Positions 23,201 to 31,325 of a stretch of DNA of 31,325 bases are shown here, in pieces. Location: NCBI GenBank assembly GCA_001655205.1, contig LPNZ01010980.1:1-31325 (forward strand). The letters are read 5' to 3'. Within the stretch, counting starts at the first letter, position 1, and every line of letters starts with the position of its first letter. The notes beneath the pieces are model-generated. The model searched no databases. It saw only the letters and a program-made list of their open reading frames with translations, and was not told the DNA's origin. A program made the translations under genes and the position numbers. This DNA comes from Lenisia limosa (Eukaryota; Breviatea).

Positions 23201-23815
23201 CACAGTGAGACATTTAGCTTACCTCAATACCAAGAGTAAGGAAAGCCGTCCTTCCGACAACAACGAAACCAATGATAGAGGTGGCGTGGCTGTATAGTAA
23301 AAAGGATCGTTCGTGCTTGTTCAATGCGCGAGAAGATTTTCCTGTATAGATTTGGAATAAACATACAGTAAGAACTTCATGGAGGGGTCTGAAGAAGTAA
23401 GAAGCTCAAGGGCCTCTTGGCGCGAAGCAAAAAGATCAACTCCTGTCACACCACCATAATGCAGCTCTCCAACAACAGGGTCAATTGTGATGACCTGGGA
23501 GATGAAAGCAGAATTACTTTAGTGAAAGAACAGTGTTATGCGAGAAGTGCTAACCTGAGTGTCATCTCGTGAGGCAAGGCGCGACACTAAAAACTGGGAA
23601 AATAAATCCGGTAGAATGAGAAAAACAACTGTTTTGGCAACCAAGTAACCGGTATATAAGGTGCACTAATGAAGACCAAAGACGAAAAGGTTGCCTTATT
23701 AAAATAGATAATTCAGCGGATGTTTAAATGAAATATGTTTGCTTTCAAAAAGAAAAAGACAACTTACGTGATGCCCATGACGGTTGACAAGAAGCGTGTG
23801 TTGGGTTTCTCTCAT
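11230..23815 (-). CDS. SAC9-type Sac-domain phosphoinositide phosphatase
   Basis: More than 25 exons on one strand match plant SAC9 in order. The N-terminus starts at ATG 23815-23813 (MRETQHTLLVNRHGHH), then VSRLASRDDTQ and VITIDPVVGELHYGG (about 23595-23370), HATSIIGFVVVGRTAFLTLG (about 23290), LHFYSESLDVTRAYPSTH (about 22820-22755), NPGTRYHARGIN (about 20870), GVGNEMECELITW (about 20730) and WRRGTVPLWWMSEIKSK (about 20600). The catalytic exon 19042-18959 has QHGVIRFNCADSLDRTN, that is the CX5R signature CADSLDR. Past the Sac domain come FQNLVKDSGRQQSFDAFLGR (about 17920), WVGPRDVSTVELYIWLKE (about 17360), DYDFAGRAAFQRR and VVHVTLHAQPG (15270-15030), a CQQC...CPAC zinc-ribbon-like pair (about 13700 and 13580), WFDRTKSHYWFAPARTRTVE (about 12615) and a C-terminus ending TKPPK with TAG at 11232-11230. 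No WW domain motif is seen, though gaps could hide it. Predicted substrate is phosphoinositides. Several internal exon boundaries are unresolved. Confidence 0.85.
13560..13725 (-). other. Zinc-ribbon-like segment inside SAC9-like protein
   Basis: Two exons of the SAC9-like gene join in frame as HGSTCQQCRTPINRGTLR, then FFCPACTLQ, with an Arg codon split AG|A. The result is CxxC-x11-CxxC, a plausible metal-binding ribbon. Plant SAC9 has cysteine pairs in a similar place in the chain. The segment is given separately because it is the only small folded motif I can see in the C-terminal half. Confidence 0.55.
14624..14685. repeat. 15-bp motif repeated three times
   Basis: GTTCAAACCCCATAC occurs at 14624-14638, 14651-14665 and 14671-14685, with spacings of 27 and 20 bases. 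It lies within the SAC9-like gene next to a probable exon end (minus strand, ...TPESTTYG). Confidence 0.9.
16024..16028 (-). terminator. Pol III terminator of tRNA-Gly
   Basis: Five T residues on the minus strand begin directly after the discriminator base of the tRNA, which is the usual RNA polymerase III stop. Confidence 0.75.
16029..16099 (-). tRNA. tRNA-Gly (GCC)
   Basis: The minus strand gives a 71-nt tRNA. The acceptor stem is GCATCGC/GCGATGC with discriminator A; the D arm is TGGTTCAGTGG (also box A); the anticodon stem CGACG/CGTCG closes the loop TTGCCAT with anticodon GCC; the T arm carries GGTTCGATTCC (box B). The length and the GGTTCAGTGGTAGAATTC block are typical of eukaryotic tRNA-Gly. 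There is no tRNA intron. It lies in a 1.6 kb intron (about 15340-16947) of the SAC9-like gene, on the same strand as the host gene. Confidence 0.97.
16242..16740. other. GC-rich island inside intron, origin unknown
   Basis: Right after a 20-odd-base poly(A) tract and a 12-base gap, base composition changes sharply to C/G-rich. A plus-strand frame is open without an early ATG (reading GVIMGNLTTHPIMAFHGPTC in part, ending at TAA near 16467), and the opposite strand is also open, as expected for GC-rich sequence. A CAGAAGAGATCACC(A/C)TCCC motif occurs twice near 16630 and 16702. I cannot assign it to a gene. It could be an inserted fragment of another gene or a mis-joined contig. Confidence 0.4.
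16546..16582. repeat. Perfect 14-bp inverted repeat, 9-nt loop
   Basis: CGGGTTTCACCTAT at 16546-16559 is matched exactly by its reverse complement at 16569-16582. It lies in the GC-rich island inside the SAC9-like intron. Confidence 0.9.
17100..17260. repeat. AT-rich palindromic island
   Basis: This block consists of short TATA/GATATATC-type palindromes inside an intron of the SAC9-like gene. Similar blocks lie at 7265-7420, 21335-21420, 21478-21550 and 21870-21950. Confidence 0.75.
17726..17803. repeat. Direct repeat, 39 bp x 2
   Basis: ATCAATCTTAAGCCTTTGAA begins at 17726 and again at 17765, with the following bases (CARCAGYCGGCY) also conserved. It is intronic in the SAC9-like gene. Confidence 0.9.
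17941..18000. repeat. Direct repeat, 30 bp x 2
   Basis: TGACACAGA(TT/CA)ATGAGGAATGG and the bases after it are repeated with exactly 30-base spacing and three differences. The repeat lies just 5', on the coding strand, of the SAC9-like exon reading FQNLVKDSGRQQSFDAFLGR. Confidence 0.9.
18107..18150 (+). repeat. Dispersed repeat copy in SAC9-like intron
   Basis: The sequence TGCTAATAAGAGGTATTGGA, then TTAGAGCATAATATTA, aligns with the window-start copy and with the reverse complement of 30100-30140, at lower identity. Confidence 0.5.
19702..19860. repeat. Inverted repeat, about 37-bp arms, MITE-like
   Basis: The left arm 19702-19740 (ATGACCATTCGGGATAATTC ...) and right arm 19824-19860 (... 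GAATTATCCCGAATGGCATT) are reverse complements with four to five differences, separated by 83 bases. The element lies in a SAC9-like intron. Its size and form fit a small non-autonomous DNA element, though no target-site duplication is evident. Confidence 0.75.
21335..21550. repeat. AT-rich islands flanking a dispersed repeat copy
   Basis: TATATA/GATATA palindromic sequence lies on both sides of the conserved core at 21439-21478. It is intronic in the SAC9-like gene. Confidence 0.7.
21439..21478 (+). repeat. Dispersed repeat copy, best-preserved core
   Basis: The core GTATCTGGCCAAAGCCGTCC, then ACAACATCACC, matches the reverse complement of 30138-30175 with about three changes, and 9122-9150 on the minus strand. 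It sits between two AT-rich islands in a SAC9-like intron. Confidence 0.65.
21954..22029. repeat. Long hairpin, 28-bp arms with one mismatch
   Basis: Left arm 21954-21981 begins AGTGACCGGGATAAG; right arm 22002-22029 ends CTTATCCCGGTCACT. The arms pair at 27 of 28 positions, and the single difference would be a G-U pair in RNA transcribed from one strand. The 20-base loop allows a few more pairs after a one-base bulge. AT-rich palindromic sequence flanks both sides. It lies in an intron of the SAC9-like gene. Confidence 0.9.
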
Positions 23816-25285
<1,470 letters not shown>

Positions 25286-25541
25286 GGAATTGGTTGGTTA
25301 TATTTTTTCTTGTGTTTTTGTAATTTGTGGGTCTCACGAGTAGATGTATTTAATTATCGTCTGATATTTATTTGTGTTGATCTGAGTGTGGGGGTTAAGG
25401 GGATAAATTGGATATTTTTTGTGAACATTTCCCAACCCAAGCTGACAAGTAGTACCTATTGATGAAAGTCATGTTTTGACGTAATATATCATATATTAGC
25501 TACCTAATGTACATAGAAGAAAAACCTTACAATAACTTAGT
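25286..25541. other. Short convergent spacer, Rap1 / CCT3
   Basis: Only 256 bases separate the two stop codons, so 3' UTRs of Rap1 and CCT3 must meet or overlap here. No further feature is seen. Confidence 0.5.
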
Positions 25542-28506
25542 TTACATCTGCTCCTGCTGGGCAGCCTCTTCCTGAGCTTGTTTGGCCTGATTGGTGAGAA
25601 AAGAGTCAAAGAAACAAAGGAAACGACTATGAACGTAAGTTGATGCAAACCTCCGCCTCAGCCTTGACCATGGCGTTACTGAGACCAGACACAACATCAT
25701 CAATACGGAGAAGCATGCAGGCGGACTCGACAGCAGTTTTCACCGCCTGAGATGATAAAAATAAACCCACCATAAGATTTTGTGTAAATAGGATAACCAA
25801 GACCACATACCTGGACCTTGACCTCGAAAGGCTCCCAAACTCCAAGATCGGTCATGTTGGCAACCTTGCCTTAAGGGGTCAGCACTACCCAATAATAATA
25901 ATAAAAAAAGGTAACAACGAAAGTGTATCATACCGGTCTTGCCGTTAACACCAAAGTTGGAGCTTTCGGAATGCTGGGCCTTGATCTTAGTAAGCGTACG
26001 AATGACGTTGGCACTACATCGTGAGTTCGTTCCAGTGTGGTTGAAAAGAGAATCTACTCACCCGCAATTCTTCATGAGAATGGTAGGGATGATCTCAAGA
26101 GACTTCTCAAGAGCCTGGTGGGCCTTGGCCTCTTCACCATCAATGTGTCCGAGTTCCTTGGCGATGGCCATAGAAGCAGCAATCTCAAAGGCTCCTCCAC
26201 CTGGGGGGGGGGGGGTCATAAAACGCCCAGATTGGTAACCCTATGATTCATTTTGCATGAATCTCCAAAAAGAAAAGCAGGCACGCGATGGACTCATTCA
26301 ACGGGCATACCCGGGAGAAGACGAGGGTCAAGCATGACGTTGCGCACGACGTTCATGGCATCCTGGAGGTTTCTGTCGATCTCAGCGAGAACCTAAATCG
26401 GTCACACTCGAAAAAAAAAAAACATGAGGTATTGAAAAACCCACATCTTTGCCGGCACCGCGAAGGATCATAGTGCAAGCCTTGGGGTTGACGCACTCGT
26501 CAACAAAGGTGAAGTACTCGTCACCAATTTTTTCGATCTTGAAAACACCAGCTTGGGTACCTGGTAGAGGGTTACATTCGAGCTCAGGTGAATATGATAT
26601 GAACGTGAGAACAAGATGTTGAATTGACTGAAAGGGAGGGGGTGAAGGATGAGAGACCTACCGATATCGGCCTCCTTGACGTCCTCAGGGCGATGGCAAA
26701 TAGTGGCACCGCAGGCACGGGCAAGACGAAGAGCATCACCCTTACGGAGGCGGCGGATGGCGGTGATGTTCTCTTTCACGAGGTAATGTTGGGCTAGATC
26801 GGAAACACCTAGGGGATCAGTCCCATTCATTTTTGAGCAGTACAACAAGAATATGTAGGCTGGTATAAAAAAATACAACCGTTATGCATCCTTCATACCC
26901 TTTTCGGTAAAGACGACATCGGGCTTGCAGGCGATGATGTGGTTGCACATCTCACCTAAAGGAAAGTAAATTACAAAACAAAAATCTAAAAAAAAAAAAA
27001 AAAAAAAAANNNNNNNNNNNNNNNNNNNNNNNNNNNNNNNNNNNNNNNNNNNNNNNNNNNNNNNNNNNNNNNNNNNNNNNNNNNNNNNNNNNNNNNNNNN
27101 NNCAGACTCGTTTTGAACCATGACGTTAGTCTGAGACTCACCTGAAGAAGAGTGAGAATATAGACTTAGTGGGTGTTGCCAGTGAACAAATAAACCAATA
27201 ACTCACCCTTCTTATACTCAAGGTTGCAGTCGAGGACCATGATACGAGGGTTTTTGATGAAACGCCGCATTTTGGAGTGGGTGACATCCTTGTTGACAAC
27301 AATGCCGTTCATGACATGAGAGTCTTCGATTTCTCCTCCAGGAATCTGCAGGAAAGTAAATCAACAGACACTGACCAATTGTATTTCCTAAAAAAAAATA
27401 CTGGAAAAATAATCACACAAACCTTCTCAATACGGACAAAACGCTTGATGTCGATCTCATGGCGTCCGTCAATGGTGAGGTTAACCTGCAAACATAGTGA
27501 GATAAGGTTCAGTGGGATTTCCTCGAGAAAGTGAAACAAAAACACCAAAACTATTTCTAACCGAAACCAGTTAATACAAAACCAAGATTAACAATCAAAC
27601 AAACTTAGTCTCCCACTCACCTTTGAGACTGCATCGAGGGCAAGACCGGTCATGAGGTCCATCCAACGAGCAATAAGCTTAGTACCAATACAAGACTAAA
27701 CAAATCAATAATTACCAGAGCGCAGAAAAAGGTGGGAGATGGAGCAAGGGCGATTGGAAGTTGATGGGAAGTAAGTGTTCAAAGCTCACCTGGACGATCT
27801 TCAACATCTCCTCGCGGTTTTCGACGTCAATGGGACAAGCGATCTGATCAGCTGTCTTGAGAACAACCTCAAGACCCTTGTTAAGGCCAGCAAGAATTTG
27901 CTTGATCGTTAGAGGAGTGAAAAAGAAGATATCAGTGCAATAATCCTTACCTGAGGATGCATGTTACGCTGAAGGTAAGGCTTGCATTGCTCAAGAAGCT
28001 CTCCGGCAAGGATAATGACGCTGGTGGTTCCATCACCGACGTTCTCGTCCTGAGCTCTGGCAAGTTCAAGCATAGACTTGGCAGCAGGGTGTGTGACATC
28101 GATTTCACGAAGAATAGCGTGACCATCATTGGTGAGCACAATTCCTGGAATACAGTTACTTCATGATCCTCAAAACTAAGACTAATTTGACAAAAAAAAA
28201 CATCCACCAACCGCCCATAGGGTCAAGAAGCATTTTCATCATAGCATTGGGTCCAAGACAGGTCTTAATGATATTTGAAACGGCCTACAGGGTGTTAATG
28301 TTCAATTCAATACCCTGTTTTAAGTCTTAGAAACAATAAAAAGAAGCTTACATGTCCAGCAGCAATGTTATCAAACTGGGCCTTCTTTCCCGTGTCACGC
28401 TTGGTGTTGGTATCTAGAATAAGTGAGAACTGCTTGAAAGACTATTTTAGGCGCTTCCAGTCTTCAAAAAACCCAACATACTCATAACAAGAATAGGAGA
28501 CTGCAT
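25542..28506 (-). CDS. CCT3: TCP-1/CCT chaperonin subunit gamma
   Basis: This is one of the eight subunits of the cytosolic ring chaperonin that folds actin, tubulin and other proteins. The start ATG at 28506-28504 gives MQSPILVM, then after an intron NTNTKRDTGKKAQFDNIAAG, TCLGPNAMMKMLLDPMG, LTNDGHAILREIDVTHPAAK and the ATP-site motif DENVGDGTTSVIILAG. Later exons read VNLTIDGRHEIDIKRFVRIE, DSHVMNGIVVNKDVTHSKMR, KPDVVFTEKGM, SDLAQHYLVKENITAIRRLR, GDEYFTF, a GGGAFE motif at about 26200 and AVKTAVESACMLLRIDDVVS, with TAA at 25544-25542. The order matches CCT3 throughout. The 27010-27102 gap, next to a poly(A) tract, removes about twenty residues after NVMVQNES. One acceptor, at 26200-26216, is preceded by 13 C residues on the coding strand. 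More than a dozen introns are present. Confidence 0.95.
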
Positions 28507-28807
28507 CTTGGCACTCTTAAGTGGTTCCTCGTATCAAAGAACAAACAACACAAAAGAAAGCAAAGAAAGAGATTTTTTTACAAAAAACTTGAATAAATTT
28601 TAAAAGATGGGGGTACGCAGAATCCGCATCCACCCTACACTTCAACCTTGAACACCTCCATCCCCCCACAACCAACCCACAACCCAACACCACACCCCAC
28701 CAAGCACCTGCAGTGCAGCACACCAAAAGTGACACCACCAAGCACACACCAACACCAAACAACAAAAGACAGCAGCGCTACCGTGAACCTCATATATTGT
28801 GGCTGCT
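28507..28807. promoter_or_regulatory. Divergent promoter region, CCT3 / unknown gene
   Basis: The 301 bases between two outward-facing start codons contain a C/A-rich, almost G-free stretch at about 28643-28775 on the plus strand (many CAACC, CACC and CAAGCAC units). This strand asymmetry is striking, but I cannot assign a known element. Confidence 0.5.
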
Positions 28808-29877
28808 ATGGATTACGTGAAGCAAGTCCTATGTTTCTCTGCTGCTGCGGCTGGATGGTTGGATTTGATGGATATTCATTGTATTGGCTGGTAACTCAAA
28901 TCCAGTTTGTCATCAATCATCACTAATTCATACAGTGCTGTTGGTGTGGTCATTCGGCCAATCGTTCCTAGTCTGTTTTACAAGGGCACCAAGTTCAACA
29001 AGGACCAAATTGAGATCACACGAGGCAGGGAGCAACTTCTTTCACTTGGCGGCGAGGAACATGTGATACCCATGACATATGTTGGTTTAAATGAACAATC
29101 AAAAGGGAATTGACATTGGCGTAATCGAATTGTGATTCTCTTTTAGGATGATGCTGTTATTCTTCTCCAAGCGTATTTAATACCTTATTCTGACTTTCGA
29201 AACCGAATAAGCAAACTTGAAGATAGTCGTATGTGGATGTTGCTTTGAATAGTCTGAAATTGAACGGTTGAATGATGGTGTCATTGTTTATTGTCCATTT
29301 CTGACATTTCTCATTCCCCTTTAACCACACCTCAGATATGGTAATAGATCGTCCTGAAGGTTCAGTGTATATGGCGCTGGAGGATTTTCTTGATACCCCT
29401 GGCGGCTCCATTCCTTCATTTTTGGTAAGTATTTCGATATTTGCGTAATTGACATGATTTCTCTAGGGGTTTAGAATATGAGAAACCTCTCTGAGGGAGT
29501 CACAAATTGGATTTTATTATTGATTGTGATAGAGAGTTAATATTTTCGCGGAAGAAAGTTTTCCGCAATCAGATTATGATTTTGATTTTCAAAATATTTG
29601 GAACTGATTTTTGTGACGGGTGAGAAATCTTTGTTTTTCGTTATTTTGGTTCTTTGTTTTATTTTGTTTTGACTGTTTCATAATTATTCAAACACAATGT
29701 ATTACATATGATATTAATGGAGTGTAATTTACTGTCTCTAGAGCAAAACACCAGCAGCGTCGAAGGGAACTGTTATCATGTTTATTGGTATGGAACTATA
29801 TTCCTATATACAACATGATATAATACACTATTTCATTGAAAAAGTTTTTCCTGAAATATGAATGCATTTCAGCTTGA
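28808..29877 (+). CDS. Small membrane-associated protein, unknown function
   Basis: I do not recognise this protein. Exons join in frame as 28808-28890, 28936-29080, 29147-29228, 29336-29424, 29742-29787 and a last piece from 29873 with TGA at 29875-29877, giving about 149 residues. The start is MDYVKQVLCFSAAAAGWLDL, followed by a second hydrophobic stretch CAVGVVIRPIVPSLFY, suggesting one or two membrane segments. The soluble part reads GTKFNKDQIEITRGREQLLS, VILLQAYLIPYSDFRNRISK and RPEGSVYMALEDFLDTPGGS and ends GTVIMFIA. Five introns keep frame, which supports a real gene. The last junction, which leaves only an Ala codon before the stop, is less certain; reading on from 29787 without splicing also ends in a stop within 30 codons. 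The gene is divergent from CCT3. Confidence 0.65.
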
Positions 29878-30099
29878 CAAAGACCTTAACAAATCAAGGT
29901 GTCGGGTCAGCGTGTGAAACCTCGGGGCTCTCCCAGGCACTTTTGTTTCTCAAATTAGGGTTTGTTGGTTTCCGTACCTTAACTACCTGGGCTATTGTGC
30001 CGGAGCTTTTGTCCTTATTCATGAATCTTATCCCTGTAGGTATGCTGGGGAGGCACGCAGAAAGCTGTGTGCACAGAGTTGTAAGGCAAATGATTGTGC

Positions 30100-30175
30100 G
30101 AATTACTATTATACTATAATCCAATATCTCTTATCAGCGTGATGGTGTGGACGGCTCCGGCCAGATACATCCTTA
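30100..30175 (-). repeat. Dispersed repeat copy, longest
   Basis: On the minus strand it reads ATAAGGATGTATCTGGCCGG, AGCCGTCCACACCATCACGC, then TGATAAGAGATATTGGATTA. Its first half matches 21439-21478 and 9122-9150; its second half matches 1-46 and, more weakly, 18107-18150. It therefore links the two groups of copies into one family. It lies upstream of the first recognisable cathepsin C exon. Confidence 0.65.
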
Positions 30176-30331
30176 TTTTTTTATTTCTCATTGCTATATA
30201 TATTTGTTCATGCATAGTATGTATGATATCTGATAGTATGGACATACATACATAAATTACGGGCATATGTTGCTCTGTGGATTAATTGATACGAAATCAA
30301 GAGCTTAACCGATTCTCTTTTAACTCACTAG

Positions 30332-31325
30332 GTGAACGACGACTCTGTCTTCCACAACGATGAGGTATGTTATTCTATTTCTGGGCATTTTGACACGCTG
30401 TGTGTCACTGTTTTCTTTTGAAATTTGATAGTATTCCCATTACCGTTCGTTTCATTCTCTTTAGACTCATATTGAGGCCCTTAACAAGGCTGCTGACGGC
30501 ATGTGGACTGCTGGTGCCTACCCCTCTCTTGAAGGTAAATGTGGCCTTTGCTCATCGACCAATTGCTCAATCTTTTGAATATTTTCTCGTGCAGCGTCAT
30601 CCCCTTACTATATTAGGAATGGTCAACTCCGAGGTCCGTATGCGCCACAGTTCCGGACGCCGCCCCGCTGGCATGCCCTCCGCCCTCCCCACCGATCACG
30701 GCATGGCTTCTCAGTTCCCCTCTCACTTCGACTGGCGGTAAGAGGAGTGTTAATGAGAAATCCTGTTGCTACTGTCATTCTAGCCATTGGAGTTGCCAAT
30801 TAGCATTGCAGCTAACGCACATTGACCGCTTAGTGGCCGCATCGGTCCCGTCCGCAACCAAGGCCAATGCGGCTCTTGCTACACCTTCGGCTCCTCTGAG
30901 ATGTTCGAGGATATGCTCCACATTTCTTCCGAGGGCAAGGTTTGTGTGGGACGGGAAAATAGGAAACCATTTTGATTAGTAGCCCCTTTTCCTCAACTGA
31001 AATTGACTGTTCAGATCAACGTTGACATTGCTGAGCAACATGTTGTCTCCTGCTCCCCTTACTCCCAAGGATGCGAAGGAGGGTATGTGGGAAGCACTGA
31101 CATTTAGCCCGCTCTGGTCTGCAAACTGACCTCCCCAGATTCACCTACCTTGTTGGCAAGTTCTTCTTTGACTTCGGCGGAGTTGACGAGTCCGTGTACC
31201 CCTACAAGGCCATGGATACCCCTTGCAAGAACATCGGCAGCGCCCGTCTGAGGGATAGAGAACTTTACATTGAGAGCTTTTGTTTACGAGTGTTGTTTCG
31301 CCAATGTGGATAGGTATCTTCCCGT
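30332..31325 (+). CDS. Dipeptidyl peptidase I (cathepsin C), partial
   Basis: This is a papain-family (C1A) lysosomal cysteine protease that removes dipeptides from N-termini. Exons are 30332-30364, 30465-30534, 30617-30737, 30834-30939, 31015-31082, 31139-31245 and from 31314 on. The chain reads NKAADGMWTAGAYPS, FPSHFDWRGRIGPVRNQGQC, GSCYTFGSSEMFEDML, AEQHVVSCSPYSQGCEGGFT and VDESVYPYKAMDTPC. The oxyanion Gln and catalytic Cys lie in NQGQCGSCY. The VVSCSPYSQGCEGGF block is specific to cathepsin C. The catalytic His and Asn lie past the window end. No exon for the signal peptide or the N-terminal exclusion domain is visible between 29878 and 30331, where a dispersed repeat sits, so the 5' end is unresolved or lost. 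The first listed exon has no ATG. Confidence 0.85.

Noticed and set aside
26037-26246. Plus-strand open frames across the CCT3 gene (25939-26238, 27957-28166 and others)
   Set aside because: They are antisense shadows of CCT3 exons with strong family matches on the minus strand.

Overview
The window is nuclear DNA from a unicellular eukaryote. Nearly every gene is cut by many short GT-AG introns, intergenic spaces are short, and genes lie in mixed orientation. Twelve runs of N mark assembly gaps (259-445, 1509-1647, 2837-2909, 4490-4595, 6281-6364, 8123-8198, 12108-12169, 16230-16241, 18408-18480, 19244-19335, 20019-20105, 27010-27102). Rap1, CCT3, CHMP2A and RPA12 are close to amoebozoan and opisthokont forms, and the long phosphoinositide phosphatase gene resembles plant SAC9. 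An amoebozoan or a unicellular relative of animals or fungi is the most likely source, but the sequence alone does not settle this. Open reading frames in any one frame are mostly single exons or shadows, so the gene models below were built by joining exons at visible splice sites.

Layout, left to right. (1) 119-1198, minus: 3' part of a proline-rich, coiled-coil protein gene. (2) 1893-4253, minus: a disordered basic/proline-rich protein. (3) 4609-7031, plus: a secreted protein with a fibrinogen-C-like domain. (4) 7032-8352: non-coding. (5) 8353-9369, plus: RNA polymerase I subunit RPA12. (6) 9738-11097, plus: ESCRT-III subunit CHMP2A/Vps2, a complete model with ten exons. (7) 11230-23815, minus: a 12.6 kb SAC9-type Sac-domain phosphatase gene with more than 25 exons. 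Its introns hold a tRNA-Gly(GCC) gene, hairpins, AT-rich islands and tandem repeats. (8) 24341-25285, plus: Rap1 small GTPase, complete. (9) 25542-28506, minus: chaperonin subunit CCT3, complete apart from one gap. (10) 28808-29877, plus: an unrecognised protein of about 149 residues. (11) 30332 to the window end, plus: a dipeptidyl-peptidase I (cathepsin C) gene, incomplete at both ends.

The genes are housekeeping functions rather than one pathway: rRNA synthesis (RPA12), protein folding (CCT3), endosomal membrane scission (CHMP2A), phosphoinositide turnover (SAC9-like), adhesion and cytoskeletal signalling (Rap1), and lysosomal proteolysis (DPPI). Three gene pairs start back to back (4254-4608, 23816-24340, 28507-28807) and may share promoter regions. 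Two pairs end tail to tail with short spacing (CHMP2A/SAC9-like 132 bp, Rap1/CCT3 256 bp).

The most interesting points are the SAC9-type gene outside its best-known setting in plants, long C tracts just before 3' splice sites and G tracts just after 5' splice sites (often where the assembly breaks), a small family of dispersed repeats with at least five copies, and two long hairpins in the SAC9-like introns. I found no operon-like system, CRISPR array or complete transposon.
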